Shown: piece by piece, positions 36,990 to 45,422 of the stretch
Position numbering within the stretch: position 1 is the first letter of the stretch
How the letters are laid out: the number at the start of each line of letters is the position of its first letter
Assembly (NCBI RefSeq): GCF_022398475.1
Contig: NZ_JAKEVM010000006.1
Span: 1 to 62,415 of the forward strand
Direction of reading: 5' to 3'
Length of the DNA stretch: 62,415 nt
Origin: Pseudoalteromonas shioyasakiensis
Lineage (GTDB): Bacteria; Pseudomonadota; Gammaproteobacteria; Enterobacterales; Alteromonadaceae
Position numbers and translations under genes: made by a program
Notes under the pieces: generated by a model
What the model was told of the DNA's origin: nothing
Databases searched by the model: none
What the model saw: only the letters and a program-made list of their open reading frames with translations

Positions 36990-37631
36990 ATGCGCTTGTG
37001 CCTATGGATAGGGTTAGCATGTTTGAGTCTCTCGGCAGTAGCTAACCCTATTGAATGGCAAACCTACAAACAGCAAGACGGCATAAAGGTTAGCTATAAA
37101 AAGCATAAAACCGGTATTATTGAAATTAATGCTTCTGTGCTAGTAAAAAATGCCAAAGCCAGTGACTTTATGGCATTACTCAGTGATACCGACAATGCTG
37201 CTAACTGGCTTGAAAATGTCAAAAGCGTGACGCTAATGGAGCGCTTAAGCCCCTCAGAAACCCTTGTTTATACTCATTTTAATTCACCTTGGCCGGTGTC
37301 AGATAGAGATTTAGTTAGTTACTCTTGTTATCACGCTTTAGATGAGCACAAAACCGAGTTACAAATCAAAAGCCAACCTTATGCAAAAGCCGAAGTCTCT
37401 GGTGTTGTGCGTATTAAAGACCTCACCGCCTATTGGCGTTTAGAGCAGCAACAAAGTAATTTGTTGGTCAGCCATCAAGCCTATGCTGATCCAAGTGGTT
37501 CAATTCCGCATTGGTTAAGTAACAAGGTATCGCTAAAAAGCGTTTATAAAACGCTACAAGCACTGAGAGAACAATTAACTAATAATCAGTTTTCCCGCGC
37601 AAACACCAGCAGTATTCCAGGTGATTGCTAG
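36990..37631 (+). CDS. START-domain protein, periplasmic
   Basis: A 213-aa protein with a signal peptide (about 1-18, ending AVAN) and a START-like lipid-binding fold: NWLENVKSVTLMERL, FNSPWPVSDRDLVSYS and a C-terminal helix SLKSVYKTLQALREQL. The PWPVSDRD segment is typical of bacterial START proteins. The ligand is unknown. It starts 4 bp after the CYTH/CHAD gene, so they are co-transcribed. Confidence 0.82.
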   Translation: MRLCLWIGLACLSLSAVANPIEWQTYKQQDGIKVSYKKHKTGIIEINASVLVKNAKASDFMALLSDTDNAANWLENVKSVTLMERLSPSETLVYTHFNSPWPVSDRDLVSYSCYHALDEHKTELQIKSQPYAKAEVSGVVRIKDLTAYWRLEQQQSNLLVSHQAYADPSGSIPHWLSNKVSLKSVYKTLQALREQLTNNQFSRANTSSIPGDC

Positions 37632-37710
37632 CGTTTAATCAAGCGTATTTGGGTGACAGAGTAAGAATTTATTATTATGATCAGGCTAATTCTGAGCGGG
37701 TAGGTAAAAA

Positions 37711-38115
37711 ATGAAAGAACCAAAAATTCCCCTAGTTAATAAGCCAAATGGTATTGGCTTTGGGCGTATTTCAAAAGCAACCAAGTGTTCTATTAAAGGC
37801 TTTAAAGCGGCATTTAAAGAAGAGTCGGCATTTCGTTCTGAAATCTATTTAGGGGTGTGTTTATTACCCTTGTCAGTGGTTCTTGCGCAGTCATTAAATC
37901 ATTGGTTAGTGTTGTTTATTCCTTACTTGTTATTATTAATTGTTGAGTTACTGAACTCGTCGATAGAAGCGCTCACTGACCGAGTAGGGATTGAGTATCA
38001 TGTATTATCGGGACGAGCTAAAGATATGGCTTCTGCGGCAGTGACATTGAGCTTGCTAATTCTAGCCTTAGTTTGGGGTGTCGCAGTTTACGAAAAGATA
38101 GTTACCTACCTTTAA
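37711..38115 (+). CDS. dgkA: diacylglycerol kinase
   Basis: DgkA recycles diacylglycerol to phosphatidic acid in the inner membrane. The 134-aa protein has three membrane helices and the active-site segments FKEESAFRSE and ELLNSSIEALTDRVGIEYHVLSGRAKDMASAAV (shown in parts: NSSIEALTDR and SGRAKDMASAA). It has a roughly 12-residue N-terminal extension over E. coli DgkA. It stands apart from the START gene by 79 bp and ends in a terminator. Confidence 0.95.
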   Translation: MKEPKIPLVNKPNGIGFGRISKATKCSIKGFKAAFKEESAFRSEIYLGVCLLPLSVVLAQSLNHWLVLFIPYLLLLIVELLNSSIEALTDRVGIEYHVLSGRAKDMASAAVTLSLLILALVWGVAVYEKIVTYL

Positions 38116-38124
38116 AACAGACAT

Positions 38125-38151
38125 AAAAAAAGCGCCAAAAGGCGCTTTTTT
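38125..38151. terminator. bidirectional terminator between dgkA and metK
   Basis: AAAAAAGCGCC, loop AAAA, GGCGCTTTTTT, an 11-bp stem usable from either side of the convergent pair. Confidence 0.92.
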
Positions 38152-38167
38152 CATTTTATCAAACCTA

Positions 38168-39319
38168 TTACAGGCCAGCAGCTGCGCGAAGTGCGTCTGC
38201 TTTGTCTGTACGCTCCCAAGGGAACTCATCACGACCGAAGTGGCCGTATGCCGCAGTCGGTTGATAGATAGGACGCTCAAGATCAAGCATTTGGATTAAG
38301 CCGTAAGGGCGTAGGTCGAAGTGCTCACGTACTAATTCGATTAGGCGCGCTTCTTCTAATTTACCTGTACCGAATGTCTCGATGCTGATAGATGTTGGCT
38401 CTGCAACACCGATAGCGTAAGAAACTTGTAGCTCACATTTGTCAGCAAGGCCAGCAGCAACCACGTTTTTAGCAACGTAACGAGCAGCATATGCAGCTGA
38501 ACGGTCAACTTTTGATGGATCTTTACCAGAGAAAGCACCACCACCGTGACGAGCCATACCACCGTATGTATCAACGATTATTTTACGACCTGTAAGACCA
38601 CAGTCACCCATTGGGCCACCGATTACGAAACGGCCAGTTGGGTTGATGAAGAACTTAGTTGCGCTTGAGATTAGCTCAGCAGGAAGAACCGGCTTAATGA
38701 TAGTTTCCATTACCGCTTCAACTAAGTCGTTTTGTGAGATTGAATCACAGTGTTGAGTTGAAAGAACAACTGCATCAATACCAACAGGCTTGCCATTTTC
38801 GTATGCAAACGTTACTTGAGATTTTGCATCTGGGCGTAACCAGTTAAGCTCACCGCTTTTACGAACTTCAGCTTGGCGCTGAACTAGACGGTGCGAATAA
38901 GTGATAGGTGCAGGCATTAAAACGTCAGTTTCATTACATGCGTAACCGAACATTAGACCTTGGTCACCAGCGCCTTGCTCTTCAGGGCGAGCACGGTCAA
39001 CACCTTGGTTGATGTCTGGAGATTGTTTACCGATAGTGTTTAGGATCGCACAAGAGTCAGCATCGAAACCCATGTCTGAGTGCGTGTAACCGATTTCACG
39101 TACTGTTTTACGTGTGATTTCTTCGATATCAACCCAAGCGCTAGTTGTGATTTCACCACCAACCATCACCATACCGGTTTTAACGTAAGTCTCACATGCA
39201 ACACGGGCATGAGAATCTTGCTCAAGGATAGCATCTAGAACCGCGTCAGAGATTTGGTCCGCGATTTTATCCGGATGACCTTCAGAAACAGATTCAGAAG
39301 TAAATAAATGTTTTGCCAT
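38168..39319 (-). CDS. metK: S-adenosylmethionine synthetase
   Basis: MetK makes S-adenosylmethionine from methionine and ATP. The 383-aa product from the ATG at 39319 starts [18 protein letters not shown], the family N-terminus; an upstream GTG would only add five residues. [12 protein letters not shown] (near residue 115) and [19 protein letters not shown] (near 260) are the ATP and active-site signatures. A MetJ-type box lies about 110 bp upstream. Confidence 0.96.
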   Translation of the reverse strand: MAKHLFTSESVSEGHPDKIADQISDAVLDAILEQDSHARVACETYVKTGMVMVGGEITTSAWVDIEEITRKTVREIGYTHSDMGFDADSCAILNTIGKQSPDINQGVDRARPEEQGAGDQGLMFGYACNETDVLMPAPITYSHRLVQRQAEVRKSGELNWLRPDAKSQVTFAYENGKPVGIDAVVLSTQHCDSISQNDLVEAVMETIIKPVLPAELISSATKFFINPTGRFVIGGPMGDCGLTGRKIIVDTYGGMARHGGGAFSGKDPSKVDRSAAYAARYVAKNVVAAGLADKCELQVSYAIGVAEPTSISIETFGTGKLEEARLIELVREHFDLRPYGLIQMLDLERPIYQPTAAYGHFGRDEFPWERTDKADALRAAAGL

Positions 39320-39421
39320 TGTATTTCTGCTCACAAATATTGCGCTTCACAAACGTCGGTAATAGCGCTAAAAAATTAAGGGGCGTATTTTATCTAAAAC
39401 AAATATGTTTGCATAGTAATT

Positions 39422-39437
39422 TTACGCCTAGACGTCT
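39422..39437. promoter_or_regulatory. MetJ-type met box upstream of metK
   Basis: A perfect met box AGACGTCT (39430-39437) with an adjacent degenerate box TTACGCCT (39422-39429, 5 of 8 matches). MetJ binds two or more tandem 8-bp boxes. The site is in the 266-bp divergent gap (39320-39585), on the metK side of centre. A further partial match AAACGTCG is at 39351-39358. Confidence 0.55.
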
Positions 39438-39585
39438 ATTTAAAATTACTAATAACGTATTGTTCTTAACAAACGCCCATAATTGGTGCATTTAATGCGG
39501 ATTTTTAATTGCACTGTACCCTTACAATAAGTAAGAATGGGGCTTCATAAACAACCAGCGCAAATACATAAAGGTAGGAGAATTC

Positions 39586-41577
39586 ATGCCATCACGCAAA
39601 GAACTTGCAAATGCTATTCGCGTCTTATCAATGGACGCAGTACAACAGGCCAAATCTGGTCACCCTGGCGCCCCTATGGGCATGGCAGATATCGCAGAAG
39701 TACTATGGCGCGATTATCTAAAGCACAATCCAACGAATCCAGAGTGGGCAGACCGAGATCGATTTATTCTTTCTAACGGCCACGGTTCAATGCTGATCTA
39801 TTCTCTACTGCACTTAAGTGGCTATGACTTACCACTAGAGGAAATTAAAAACTTCCGTCAAATGCACTCAAAAACACCAGGTCACCCAGAGTATGGGTAT
39901 GCACCAGGTATTGAGACTACTACGGGTCCATTAGGTCAAGGGATCACAAATGCAGTGGGCATGGCTATTGCCGAAAAAGCGCTAGCTGCACAGTTTAACC
40001 GTGAAGGCCACGATATTGTTGATCACTTCACGTATGCATTCATGGGTGATGGCTGTTTAATGGAAGGTATTTCACACGAAGCCTGTTCATTAGCCGGTAC
40101 ATTAGGCCTAGGTAAACTAGTTGCGTTTTGGGATGACAACGGCATCTCAATTGATGGTGAAGTAGAAGGTTGGTTCAGCGATGACACACCAGCGCGCTTC
40201 AAAGCATACGGCTGGCACGTAGTAAGCGATGTTGATGGTCATAACCCTGATGCAATTCGCGCCGCTATCGAAGAAGCGCGTAGCATCACTGATAAGCCAT
40301 CATTAATCTGTTGTAAAACAGTGATTGGCTACGGTTCACCTAACAAATCAGGTAGCCATGATTGTCACGGTGCACCACTAGGTGAAGACGAAATTAAAGC
40401 ATCTCGTGAATTCCTAGGTTGGACTGGCGATGCATTTGAAATCCCAGCTGATATCTACAGCGAGTGGGATGGCAAAGAAAAAGGTAAGCAACTAGAAGCA
40501 AGCTGGGACGAAAAGTTTGCAGCATACGCAAGTGCACACCCTGAACTTGCTGCTGAGTTTAAACGCCGTACAAATGGTGAGTTACCAACTGATTGGGCTG
40601 AAAAGTCACAAGCTTACATTGAAGAGCTACAAGCAAACCCAGCAAACCCAGCAACACGTAAAGCATCACAAAATGCATTAAATGCGTTTGGCCCGTTACT
40701 ACCAGAATTCATGGGTGGCTCTGCTGACCTTGCAGGTTCTAACTTAACACTTTGGGATGGCTCAAAAGGCCTAGAAGCAAACGATGCTAGCGGTAACTAC
40801 ATTTTCTACGGTGTACGTGAATTTGGTATGTCAGCGATTATGAATGGTATTGCATTGCACAAAGGCTTTATTCCATACGGTGCAACATTCCTAATGTTCA
40901 TGGAATACGCACGTAACGCAGTACGTATGGCGGCATTAATGAAGCAGCCAAGCATCTTCGTTTACACACACGATTCAATTGGTTTAGGTGAAGATGGCCC
41001 AACGCACCAACCGGTAGAGCAAATTGCAAGCATGCGTTTAACGCCTAATCTAGTGAACTGGCGCCCATGTGACCAAGTTGAGTCAGCGATTGCATGGCAA
41101 CAAGCAATTGAGCGTAAAGATGGCCCAACATCACTGATTTTCACTCGCCAAGGCCTTGAGCAACAAACGCGTACTGCACAGCAGTTAGCTGATGTGAAAA
41201 AAGGTGGTTACGTACTTAGCTGTGACGGTGAGCCAGAGCTTATCCTTATTGCAACAGGTTCTGAAGTACAGCTTGCACAAGATGCCGCTGCAGAACTGCG
41301 TTCACAAGGTAAAAAAGTACGTGTGGTATCTATGCCTTCAACTGATTTATTTGATGAGCAAGACGCTACGTATAAAGAAAGCGTATTACCAGCAAGCGTA
41401 ACACGCCGCGTAGCAATCGAAGCGGGCATCGCAGACTACTGGTACAAATACGTAGGCCTAAACGGCGCAGTAGTTGGTATGACGACCTTCGGTGAGTCAG
41501 CACCTGCAGGCGAGTTATTCAAGCACTTTGGTTTCACTGTTGAAAACATCGTAAACAAAGCAAACGCCTTGTTCTAA
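39586..41577 (+). CDS. tkt: transketolase
   Basis: Transketolase moves two-carbon units between sugar phosphates in the pentose phosphate pathway, using thiamine diphosphate. The 663-aa protein has [12 protein letters not shown] near residue 27, the cofactor motif [13 protein letters not shown] near 154, and [11 protein letters not shown] near residue 470. Length and order match E. coli TktA. An AGGAG ribosome binding site precedes the ATG. It is divergent from metK and has its own terminator. Confidence 0.97.
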   Translation: MPSRKELANAIRVLSMDAVQQAKSGHPGAPMGMADIAEVLWRDYLKHNPTNPEWADRDRFILSNGHGSMLIYSLLHLSGYDLPLEEIKNFRQMHSKTPGHPEYGYAPGIETTTGPLGQGITNAVGMAIAEKALAAQFNREGHDIVDHFTYAFMGDGCLMEGISHEACSLAGTLGLGKLVAFWDDNGISIDGEVEGWFSDDTPARFKAYGWHVVSDVDGHNPDAIRAAIEEARSITDKPSLICCKTVIGYGSPNKSGSHDCHGAPLGEDEIKASREFLGWTGDAFEIPADIYSEWDGKEKGKQLEASWDEKFAAYASAHPELAAEFKRRTNGELPTDWAEKSQAYIEELQANPANPATRKASQNALNAFGPLLPEFMGGSADLAGSNLTLWDGSKGLEANDASGNYIFYGVREFGMSAIMNGIALHKGFIPYGATFLMFMEYARNAVRMAALMKQPSIFVYTHDSIGLGEDGPTHQPVEQIASMRLTPNLVNWRPCDQVESAIAWQQAIERKDGPTSLIFTRQGLEQQTRTAQQLADVKKGGYVLSCDGEPELILIATGSEVQLAQDAAAELRSQGKKVRVVSMPSTDLFDEQDATYKESVLPASVTRRVAIEAGIADYWYKYVGLNGAVVGMTTFGESAPAGELFKHFGFTVENIVNKANALF

Positions 41578-41596
41578 GCTTTAGTCGCTAAAATTT

Positions 41597-41634
41597 AAAA
41601 GCCCGCCCTGTATAACCACAGCGCGGGCTTTTTT
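41597..41634 (+). terminator. tkt terminator
   Basis: AAAAGCCCGC / GCGGGCTTTTTT around a loop of about 14 bases, 20 bp after the tkt stop. Confidence 0.85.
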
Positions 41635-41640
41635 ATTCCC

Positions 41641-41716
41641 CCGTAGGTTGAGTAGAACGGAGTGAAACCCAACGCACTCAGAGCTGGTAGCTTTCAGCCA
41701 TCAGCTGTCAGTTTTA
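41641..41716. repeat. intergenic repeat cluster downstream of tkt
   Basis: Two modules. First GTAGGTTGAGTAGAACGG followed by AGTGAAACCCAACG (41643-41674), an imperfect palindrome of a kind common between genes in gammaproteobacteria. Second, heptads AGCTGGT AGCTTTC, then AGCCATC AGCTGTC AGTTTTA (41682-41716), the same heptad theme as at 14461 and 43584. Between 41717 and 41809 I see nothing. Confidence 0.65.
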
Positions 41717-41809
41717 AATACCTCACTGTAAGCGTGAAATTTATTTCGCGTGAAAGTTATGCTTTTTGATTGAATACCAGAAGCCAAATTTAAGTTTTTA
41801 AGATGAGAG

Positions 41810-42109
41810 TTATGCGCCAAAAATTGGATTCACATCCATACTTTTGTGGAGGATACGGATGATCTCGATATTTTAACTGCCGATTTGACGATAAAAGATT
41901 ACGTGGCTTCCTTGTGGGAATTTCCTATAGCCATCGCGAATCTCGTCACAGGCTTTACCAATGTCAGGGTTTTCGGCTAACAGCCAGAATGAGTCATCAA
42001 ATTGTTTTAGATAAATGTTTCGCTGTTCACGACCCCAGCGTCGAGAGGTAAACAAGGCTACATCTTTTAAATCAGATTTTGCCTTGTTAGTTAATTGAAA
42101 GGGCTTCAT
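41810..42109 (-). pseudogene. parE: ParE-family toxin, truncated by an in-frame stop
   Basis: The frame begins as a normal RelE/ParE toxin (MKPFQLTNKAKSDLKDVALF, WGREQRNIYLKQF, GSHVIFYRQIGS) but hits a TAA at 41873-41875 after 78 residues. The same frame continues past the stop for 20 more codons reading NIEIIRILHKSMDVNPIFGA before a second stop at 41810, which is exactly the missing ParE C-terminus. A single CAA-to-TAA change would explain it. The lost part includes the last beta strand and conserved RILHxxMD. The toxin is probably inactive. It overlaps the parD stop by 4 bp (ATGA). Confidence 0.88.
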
Positions 42110-42348
42110 TTTCTTTCTTCGTTGTCTAACTCATTGATAAACGAATCAAGGTCATAATCCGCAACTCCACTATTTTCACCTTCAACAAGTAATTGGCGTA
42201 AAGTGTTCATTTTCGTCTCCTGGCTTTCAAGTAAACGTAAAGCGGAGCGTATGACTTCACTCGCCGAGCCATAGCGACCACTTTGAATTTGATTTGCTAT
42301 AAAACTGTCAAAATGGTCACCCAAAGTAATACTAGTGTTTTTAGCCAT
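42106..42348 (-). CDS. parD: ParD-family antitoxin
   Basis: An 80-aa antitoxin with an N-terminal ribbon-helix-helix (SITLGDHFDSFIANQIQSGRY, then GSASEVIRSALRLLE) and an acidic C-terminus that would wrap the toxin. It is intact, upstream of and overlapping the truncated parE. A palindrome upstream is a probable autoregulatory operator. Confidence 0.92.
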   Translation of the reverse strand: MAKNTSITLGDHFDSFIANQIQSGRYGSASEVIRSALRLLESQETKMNTLRQLLVEGENSGVADYDLDSFINELDNEERK

Positions 42349-42370
42349 GATTTAGCCCTTAATACCAATA

Positions 42371-42389
42371 GATACCTAATTATGGTATC
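42371..42389. promoter_or_regulatory. probable ParD operator
   Basis: GATACCTAATTATGGTATC is a 6-7-6 inverted repeat 23 bp upstream of the parD start, where ribbon-helix-helix antitoxins bind. Confidence 0.55.
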
Positions 42390-42483
42390 AGTTGAGCTTG
42401 GATGCAAGGTATGTAACAAAGCGTTCAAGCCATATTTTTGAACTCAAACTAAAGTAAGAAGGATGTGCTTATCATGCTGATAC

Positions 42484-42546
42484 TCGTGCTAAAGCACGAC
42501 CTACCACAATTGCACCTTCGGCTTAAAACTGACAGCTTACAGCTAT
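42484..42546. repeat. hairpin module and heptads in the parD-ppnP gap
   Basis: TCGTGCTAAAGCACGA (42484-42499) is a perfect 7-bp hairpin of the kind seen as GTAGGTCGTGCTTTAGCACGA-type repeats in related genomes. It is followed by inverted AGCTGTA/AGTTTTA heptads (42519-42546, minus strand). The remainder of 42390-42639 shows no gene; the ppnP ribosome binding site is at its right edge. Confidence 0.6.
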
Positions 42547-42639
42547 CCCGACTTGATTATTTCTCACCCAGCTCCCCTTGAATGCTAAACCGACAACTGG
42601 CACTGTCTGTAACTTAATAATAAAACAACAGGAGTGAGG

Positions 42640-42951
42640 ATGTCTCAGTTTGATAATGTAAGTGTGCTGAAAAAAGCCAATGTGTATTTTGACGGTAAAG
42701 TGTCTAGCCGTTCTGTGGTATTTGCTGATGGCAGCACGAAGACGTTAGGCTTTATGCAACCAGGTGAGTTTGAGTTTGCTACGAGCAAAAAAGAGTTGAT
42801 GGAGCTTAACGGTGGCAGTTGGCAAGTGCTTTTACCCGGTGAGAGCGAATGGCAAACAATGCAAGCTGGAGAGTCATTTACCGTTGATGCAAATGTTACC
42901 TTCTTAGTAAAGGTCAGCGAATTTGCTGATTACTGTTGTTCGTATAGTTAA
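42640..42951 (+). CDS. ppnP: pyrimidine/purine nucleoside phosphorylase (DUF1255)
   Basis: A 103-aa cupin-fold protein of the PpnP (formerly YaiE/DUF1255) family, which cleaves nucleosides with phosphate. Diagnostic parts are [35 protein letters not shown] and the C-terminal [16 protein letters not shown] use the ATG at 42640 after an AGGAG site; a GTG two codons earlier is also in frame. The gene stands alone and ends in a terminator. Confidence 0.93.
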   Translation: MSQFDNVSVLKKANVYFDGKVSSRSVVFADGSTKTLGFMQPGEFEFATSKKELMELNGGSWQVLLPGESEWQTMQAGESFTVDANVTFLVKVSEFADYCCSYS

Positions 42952-42973
42952 CGAGCAGTTGTTAACCTCTCTG

Positions 42974-42998
42974 AAAAGCCCGTGTGATGCGGGCTTTT
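42974..42998 (+). terminator. ppnP terminator
   Basis: AAAAGCCCG, loop TGTGATG, CGGGCTTTT, 23 bp after the stop; the T run is short. Confidence 0.75.
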
Positions 42999-43133
42999 GC
43001 ATATTTTATCCGCAACGCATGATCTAAATCATCTGTGGTTACAATCAATTACTAATTATCTGCAATTTTCGCTTGTGTTAATTCAATTCGCCCCCAATAC
43101 TAACTGTGAGGTAACAAGAAAAAAGGATACCCT

Positions 43134-43490
43134 ATGAAGATTAATATTTCTGGTCATCATGTTGACGTTACTGAGGCTGTTAGAGCTCATATCAACGAGA
43201 AGTTCTCGAAAATTGCTAGCCATTTTCCATCATTAATATCACTCGATATTATTCTTTCAAAAGAGCACAATAAGTATCAGGCTGAGATTAGTACAACCTA
43301 TGAAGGCGCACGTTTATCAGTAAAAGCTGAAGATGATGTGATGTACCCAGCTATCGCAGGTGCTGCAAAAAAACTTGATGCATCACTTAAACATCGTAAA
43401 GGGCAAATGAAAGCCAAACTACACGAAAAGCCGGTCAGTACAACACCGGAAATTGCCCACGAAATCATTCAGGAAATGAACCTGAGCTAA
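43134..43490 (+). CDS. hpf: ribosome hibernation promoting factor
   Basis: A 118-aa protein of the HPF/YfiA family, which binds idle 70S ribosomes in stationary phase. It begins MKINISGHHVDVTEAVRAHINEKF and has YEGARLSVKAEDDVMYPAI, both diagnostic. A short C-terminal tail distinguishes it from long HPF. In many proteobacteria hpf follows rpoN; here it stands alone between ppnP and a repeat block, preceded by a possible AAGGA site. Confidence 0.92.
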   Translation: MKINISGHHVDVTEAVRAHINEKFSKIASHFPSLISLDIILSKEHNKYQAEISTTYEGARLSVKAEDDVMYPAIAGAAKKLDASLKHRKGQMKAKLHEKPVSTTPEIAHEIIQEMNLS

Positions 43491-43525
43491 TTACAGAGCA
43501 CTAGCCTAAGCGGCTAGACTTAAAA

Positions 43526-43565
43526 CCAAAAAAGCCAACCGTTGCGAAACGCTTGGCTTTTTTGG
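43526..43565 (+). terminator. hpf terminator
   Basis: A long stem CCAAAAAAGCCAA / TTGGCTTTTTTGG with an inner CGTT/AACG extension and GCGA loop. Strong T run. Confidence 0.88.
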
Positions 43566-43583
43566 TTTTAATATTTAACTATT

Positions 43584-43618
43584 AGCCGTCAGCCGTCAGC
43601 CGTCAGCCGTCAGCCGTC
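43584..43618. repeat. heptamer repeat AGCCGTC, five copies
   Basis: Five perfect head-to-tail AGCCGTC units directly after the hpf terminator. The most regular instance of the AGCNNTC heptad class in the window. Confidence 0.9.
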
Positions 43619-43635
43619 AGATTGAAGTTCCAAAA

Positions 43636-43754
43636 GTTAGCGAGTTACTAGGGGAAAGAGTAAAGTTAGTGAGTTAGAAAGAGTAAAGTTAGTGAGTTAG
43701 AAAGAGTAAAGGGGAAAGTTTGCGAGTTAGAGACGTAGGAGGCGTTTTAACGCC
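43636..43754. repeat. mosaic repeat GTTAGCGAGTTACTAGGGG / AAAGAGTAAA and a hairpin module
   Basis: Successive degenerate units share GTTAGCGAG or GTTAGTGAG, then AAAGAGTAAA, with a GGGGAAAG variant (43636-43730). The block ends with GGCGTTTTAACGCC (43741-43754), a 5-bp hairpin of the GTAGG-type modules. Same family as 12494-12563, 45297-45375 and 59779-59943. Confidence 0.75.
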
Positions 43755-43840
43755 GAATAAAAATGGAGATATTAGATATCAGTCGTTAGAAGTCAGATTA
43801 AATAAACAACGGCTTGACAAAAGTGGTAGGCAGTCTAGTG

Positions 43841-43997
43841 TTGCTAACTTGCTAACTTGCTAACTTGCTAACTTGCTAACTTGCTAACTTGCTAACTTGC
43901 TAACTTGCTAACTTGCTAACTTGCTAACTTGCTAACTTGCTAACTTGCTAACTTGCTAACTTGCTAACTTGCTAACTTGCTAACTTGCTAACTTGCT
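43841..43997. repeat. octamer array TTGCTAAC, about 19.5 copies
   Basis: An uninterrupted perfect tandem array of the 8-bp unit TTGCTAAC over 157 bp. It ends 65 bp before the ATG of the Nramp-related transporter, so it sits in the expected promoter region. It has no spacers and is not a CRISPR. Eight is not a multiple of three, so it is not coding. Copy number is likely to vary by strand slippage. With 43491-44062 it makes the longest gene-free stretch here (572 bp), nearly all repeat. Confidence 0.95.
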
Positions 43998-44062
43998 CTG
44001 CTTCCAATCTCACACAAAACGCTGTAAGTTGCTTGTTACTAAGAATAAAACACACAAAGCAT

Positions 44063-45295
44063 ATGCAAGCAGCAGTATCAAATTGGCAGTCTAAATTAAA
44101 TGCTTTAGGGCCGGGGATTTTAATGGCTACAGCCGCCATTGGTGGCTCACATCTAGTAGCATCAACACAAGCAGGATCGTTATTCGGCTGGCAGCTATTT
44201 TGGCTAATCATAGTAGTAAACCTATTGAAGTACCCATTCTTTCGATTCGGTATGGAGTACACCCTTGCAACTAAACAAAGTTTAGTTGAGGGCTACAAGC
44301 AAAAAGGGCCGGGGTATTTCTATAGTTTTATTGCGCTTAATATTGTCGCTGCGGTAGTAAATACTGCGGGGGTTTTATTATTAACGGCCAGCCTGCTGCA
44401 CTATGCATTACCTGTCACTGTTTCTGTGACCTTATTATGCTGGCTGATTTTAGCTGTGTGTTTGCTTATTTTGTTGCTGGGGCATTTTAAGGCGCTCGAT
44501 AATGTCTCAAAGCTCATTATGGGGCTGTTAACGGTTACAACTGTGGCAGCGTTGGTAGTGGCAATTAATAATGGTGCTATGGCGCCAGTTGACTATGTGG
44601 GTCCGTCGCCGTATGAGCTTGCTATGCTCGGCTTTTTGGTCGCGCTTATGGGCTGGATGCCTGCGCCTATCGAAATATCAGCAATTAGCTCATTGTGGCT
44701 AAAAGAAAAACAGCACCAACAACCAGTGACAAAACAACAAGGCTTGTTTGACTTTAATTTGGGCTACTGGCTTACCGCAGCACTTGCGCTCGTGTTTTTC
44801 TCGTTAGGTGTGTTAGTGCAATATGGCCAAGCACAAGCTGTGCAATTAGGTGGAGTCGCTTTTGCAAAGCAGCTAATTGATATGTATGCCCTCACTATGG
44901 GCGAGTGGGCAAGGCCACTGGTTTCAGGTATCGCTTTTTTATGTATGTTTGGCACCACGCTAACAGTGCTTGATGGCTATGCCAGAACATTAAATGAGTC
45001 ACATAAACTGCTACCGATTAAACAATCTAAACACAGTTTAAATATGTGGTTATTACTACAAGCATTTGCAGGTATGGCCGTGATTCTATTCTTTAAATCA
45101 GCCCTTGGCCCAATGCTTACTTTTGCTATGACCCTCGCTTTTGTAACCACTCCCGTATTTGCATGGCTGAACTTTAGTTTAGTACGCTCAGAACCCAGCA
45201 TTCATCACTCACCTTTATTACGCACCCTCAGCTGGCTAGGTTTGGTTTATTTAGTGGGCTTTGCGCTGGTGTTTTTAGTTTGGAAACTCGCTTAG
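44063..45295 (+). CDS. Nramp-related membrane transporter
   Basis: A 410-aa inner-membrane protein with about 11 helices related to the Nramp divalent metal transporters. I use the ATG at 44063 (MQAAVSNWQSKLNALGPGIL); an upstream in-frame start at 43985 would run into the octamer repeat. The GPGILMATAAIGGSHLV first helix keeps the Nramp frame but has GGS where the metal-binding DPGN motif should be. The sixth helix reads GWMPAPIEIS instead of the usual MPH. Canonical metal ligands therefore seem absent. The substrate is unknown. It is preceded by the octamer array and followed by another repeat. Confidence 0.82.
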   Translation: MQAAVSNWQSKLNALGPGILMATAAIGGSHLVASTQAGSLFGWQLFWLIIVVNLLKYPFFRFGMEYTLATKQSLVEGYKQKGPGYFYSFIALNIVAAVVNTAGVLLLTASLLHYALPVTVSVTLLCWLILAVCLLILLLGHFKALDNVSKLIMGLLTVTTVAALVVAINNGAMAPVDYVGPSPYELAMLGFLVALMGWMPAPIEISAISSLWLKEKQHQQPVTKQQGLFDFNLGYWLTAALALVFFSLGVLVQYGQAQAVQLGGVAFAKQLIDMYALTMGEWARPLVSGIAFLCMFGTTLTVLDGYARTLNESHKLLPIKQSKHSLNMWLLLQAFAGMAVILFFKSALGPMLTFAMTLAFVTTPVFAWLNFSLVRSEPSIHHSPLLRTLSWLGLVYLVGFALVFLVWKLA

Positions 45296-45385
45296 TTAGC
45301 GAGTTACAAGGGGAAAGAGTAAAGTTAGAGCTGTCAGATTGACAGTTAGCGAGTTACTAGGGGTAAGAGTAAAGTTTTCGAGCTG
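45296..45385. repeat. mosaic repeat between convergent transporter and VWA genes
   Basis: Two units of GTTAGCGAGTTAC(A/T)AGGGG followed by (A/T)AAGAGTAAAGTT, separated by GAGCTGTCAGATTGACAG, which is itself an inverted repeat (CTGTCA / TGACAG). Same family as at 43636 and 59779. No terminator is recognisable. Confidence 0.75.
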
Positions 45386-45422
45386 CTTGACTTAGATAGT
45401 GGCCAGTTTAGACTTTCTAGCT

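Noticed and set aside
39320..39585. SAM riboswitch upstream of metK
   Set aside because: No conserved SAM-I/II/III elements are visible; a MetJ box explains regulation better.
43841..43997. Possible CRISPR array
   Set aside because: The 8-bp units are contiguous with no spacers and there are no cas genes.
43972..44262. Minus-strand open frame opposite the transporter start
   Set aside because: It is antisense to conserved Nramp helices and begins within the transporter gene.
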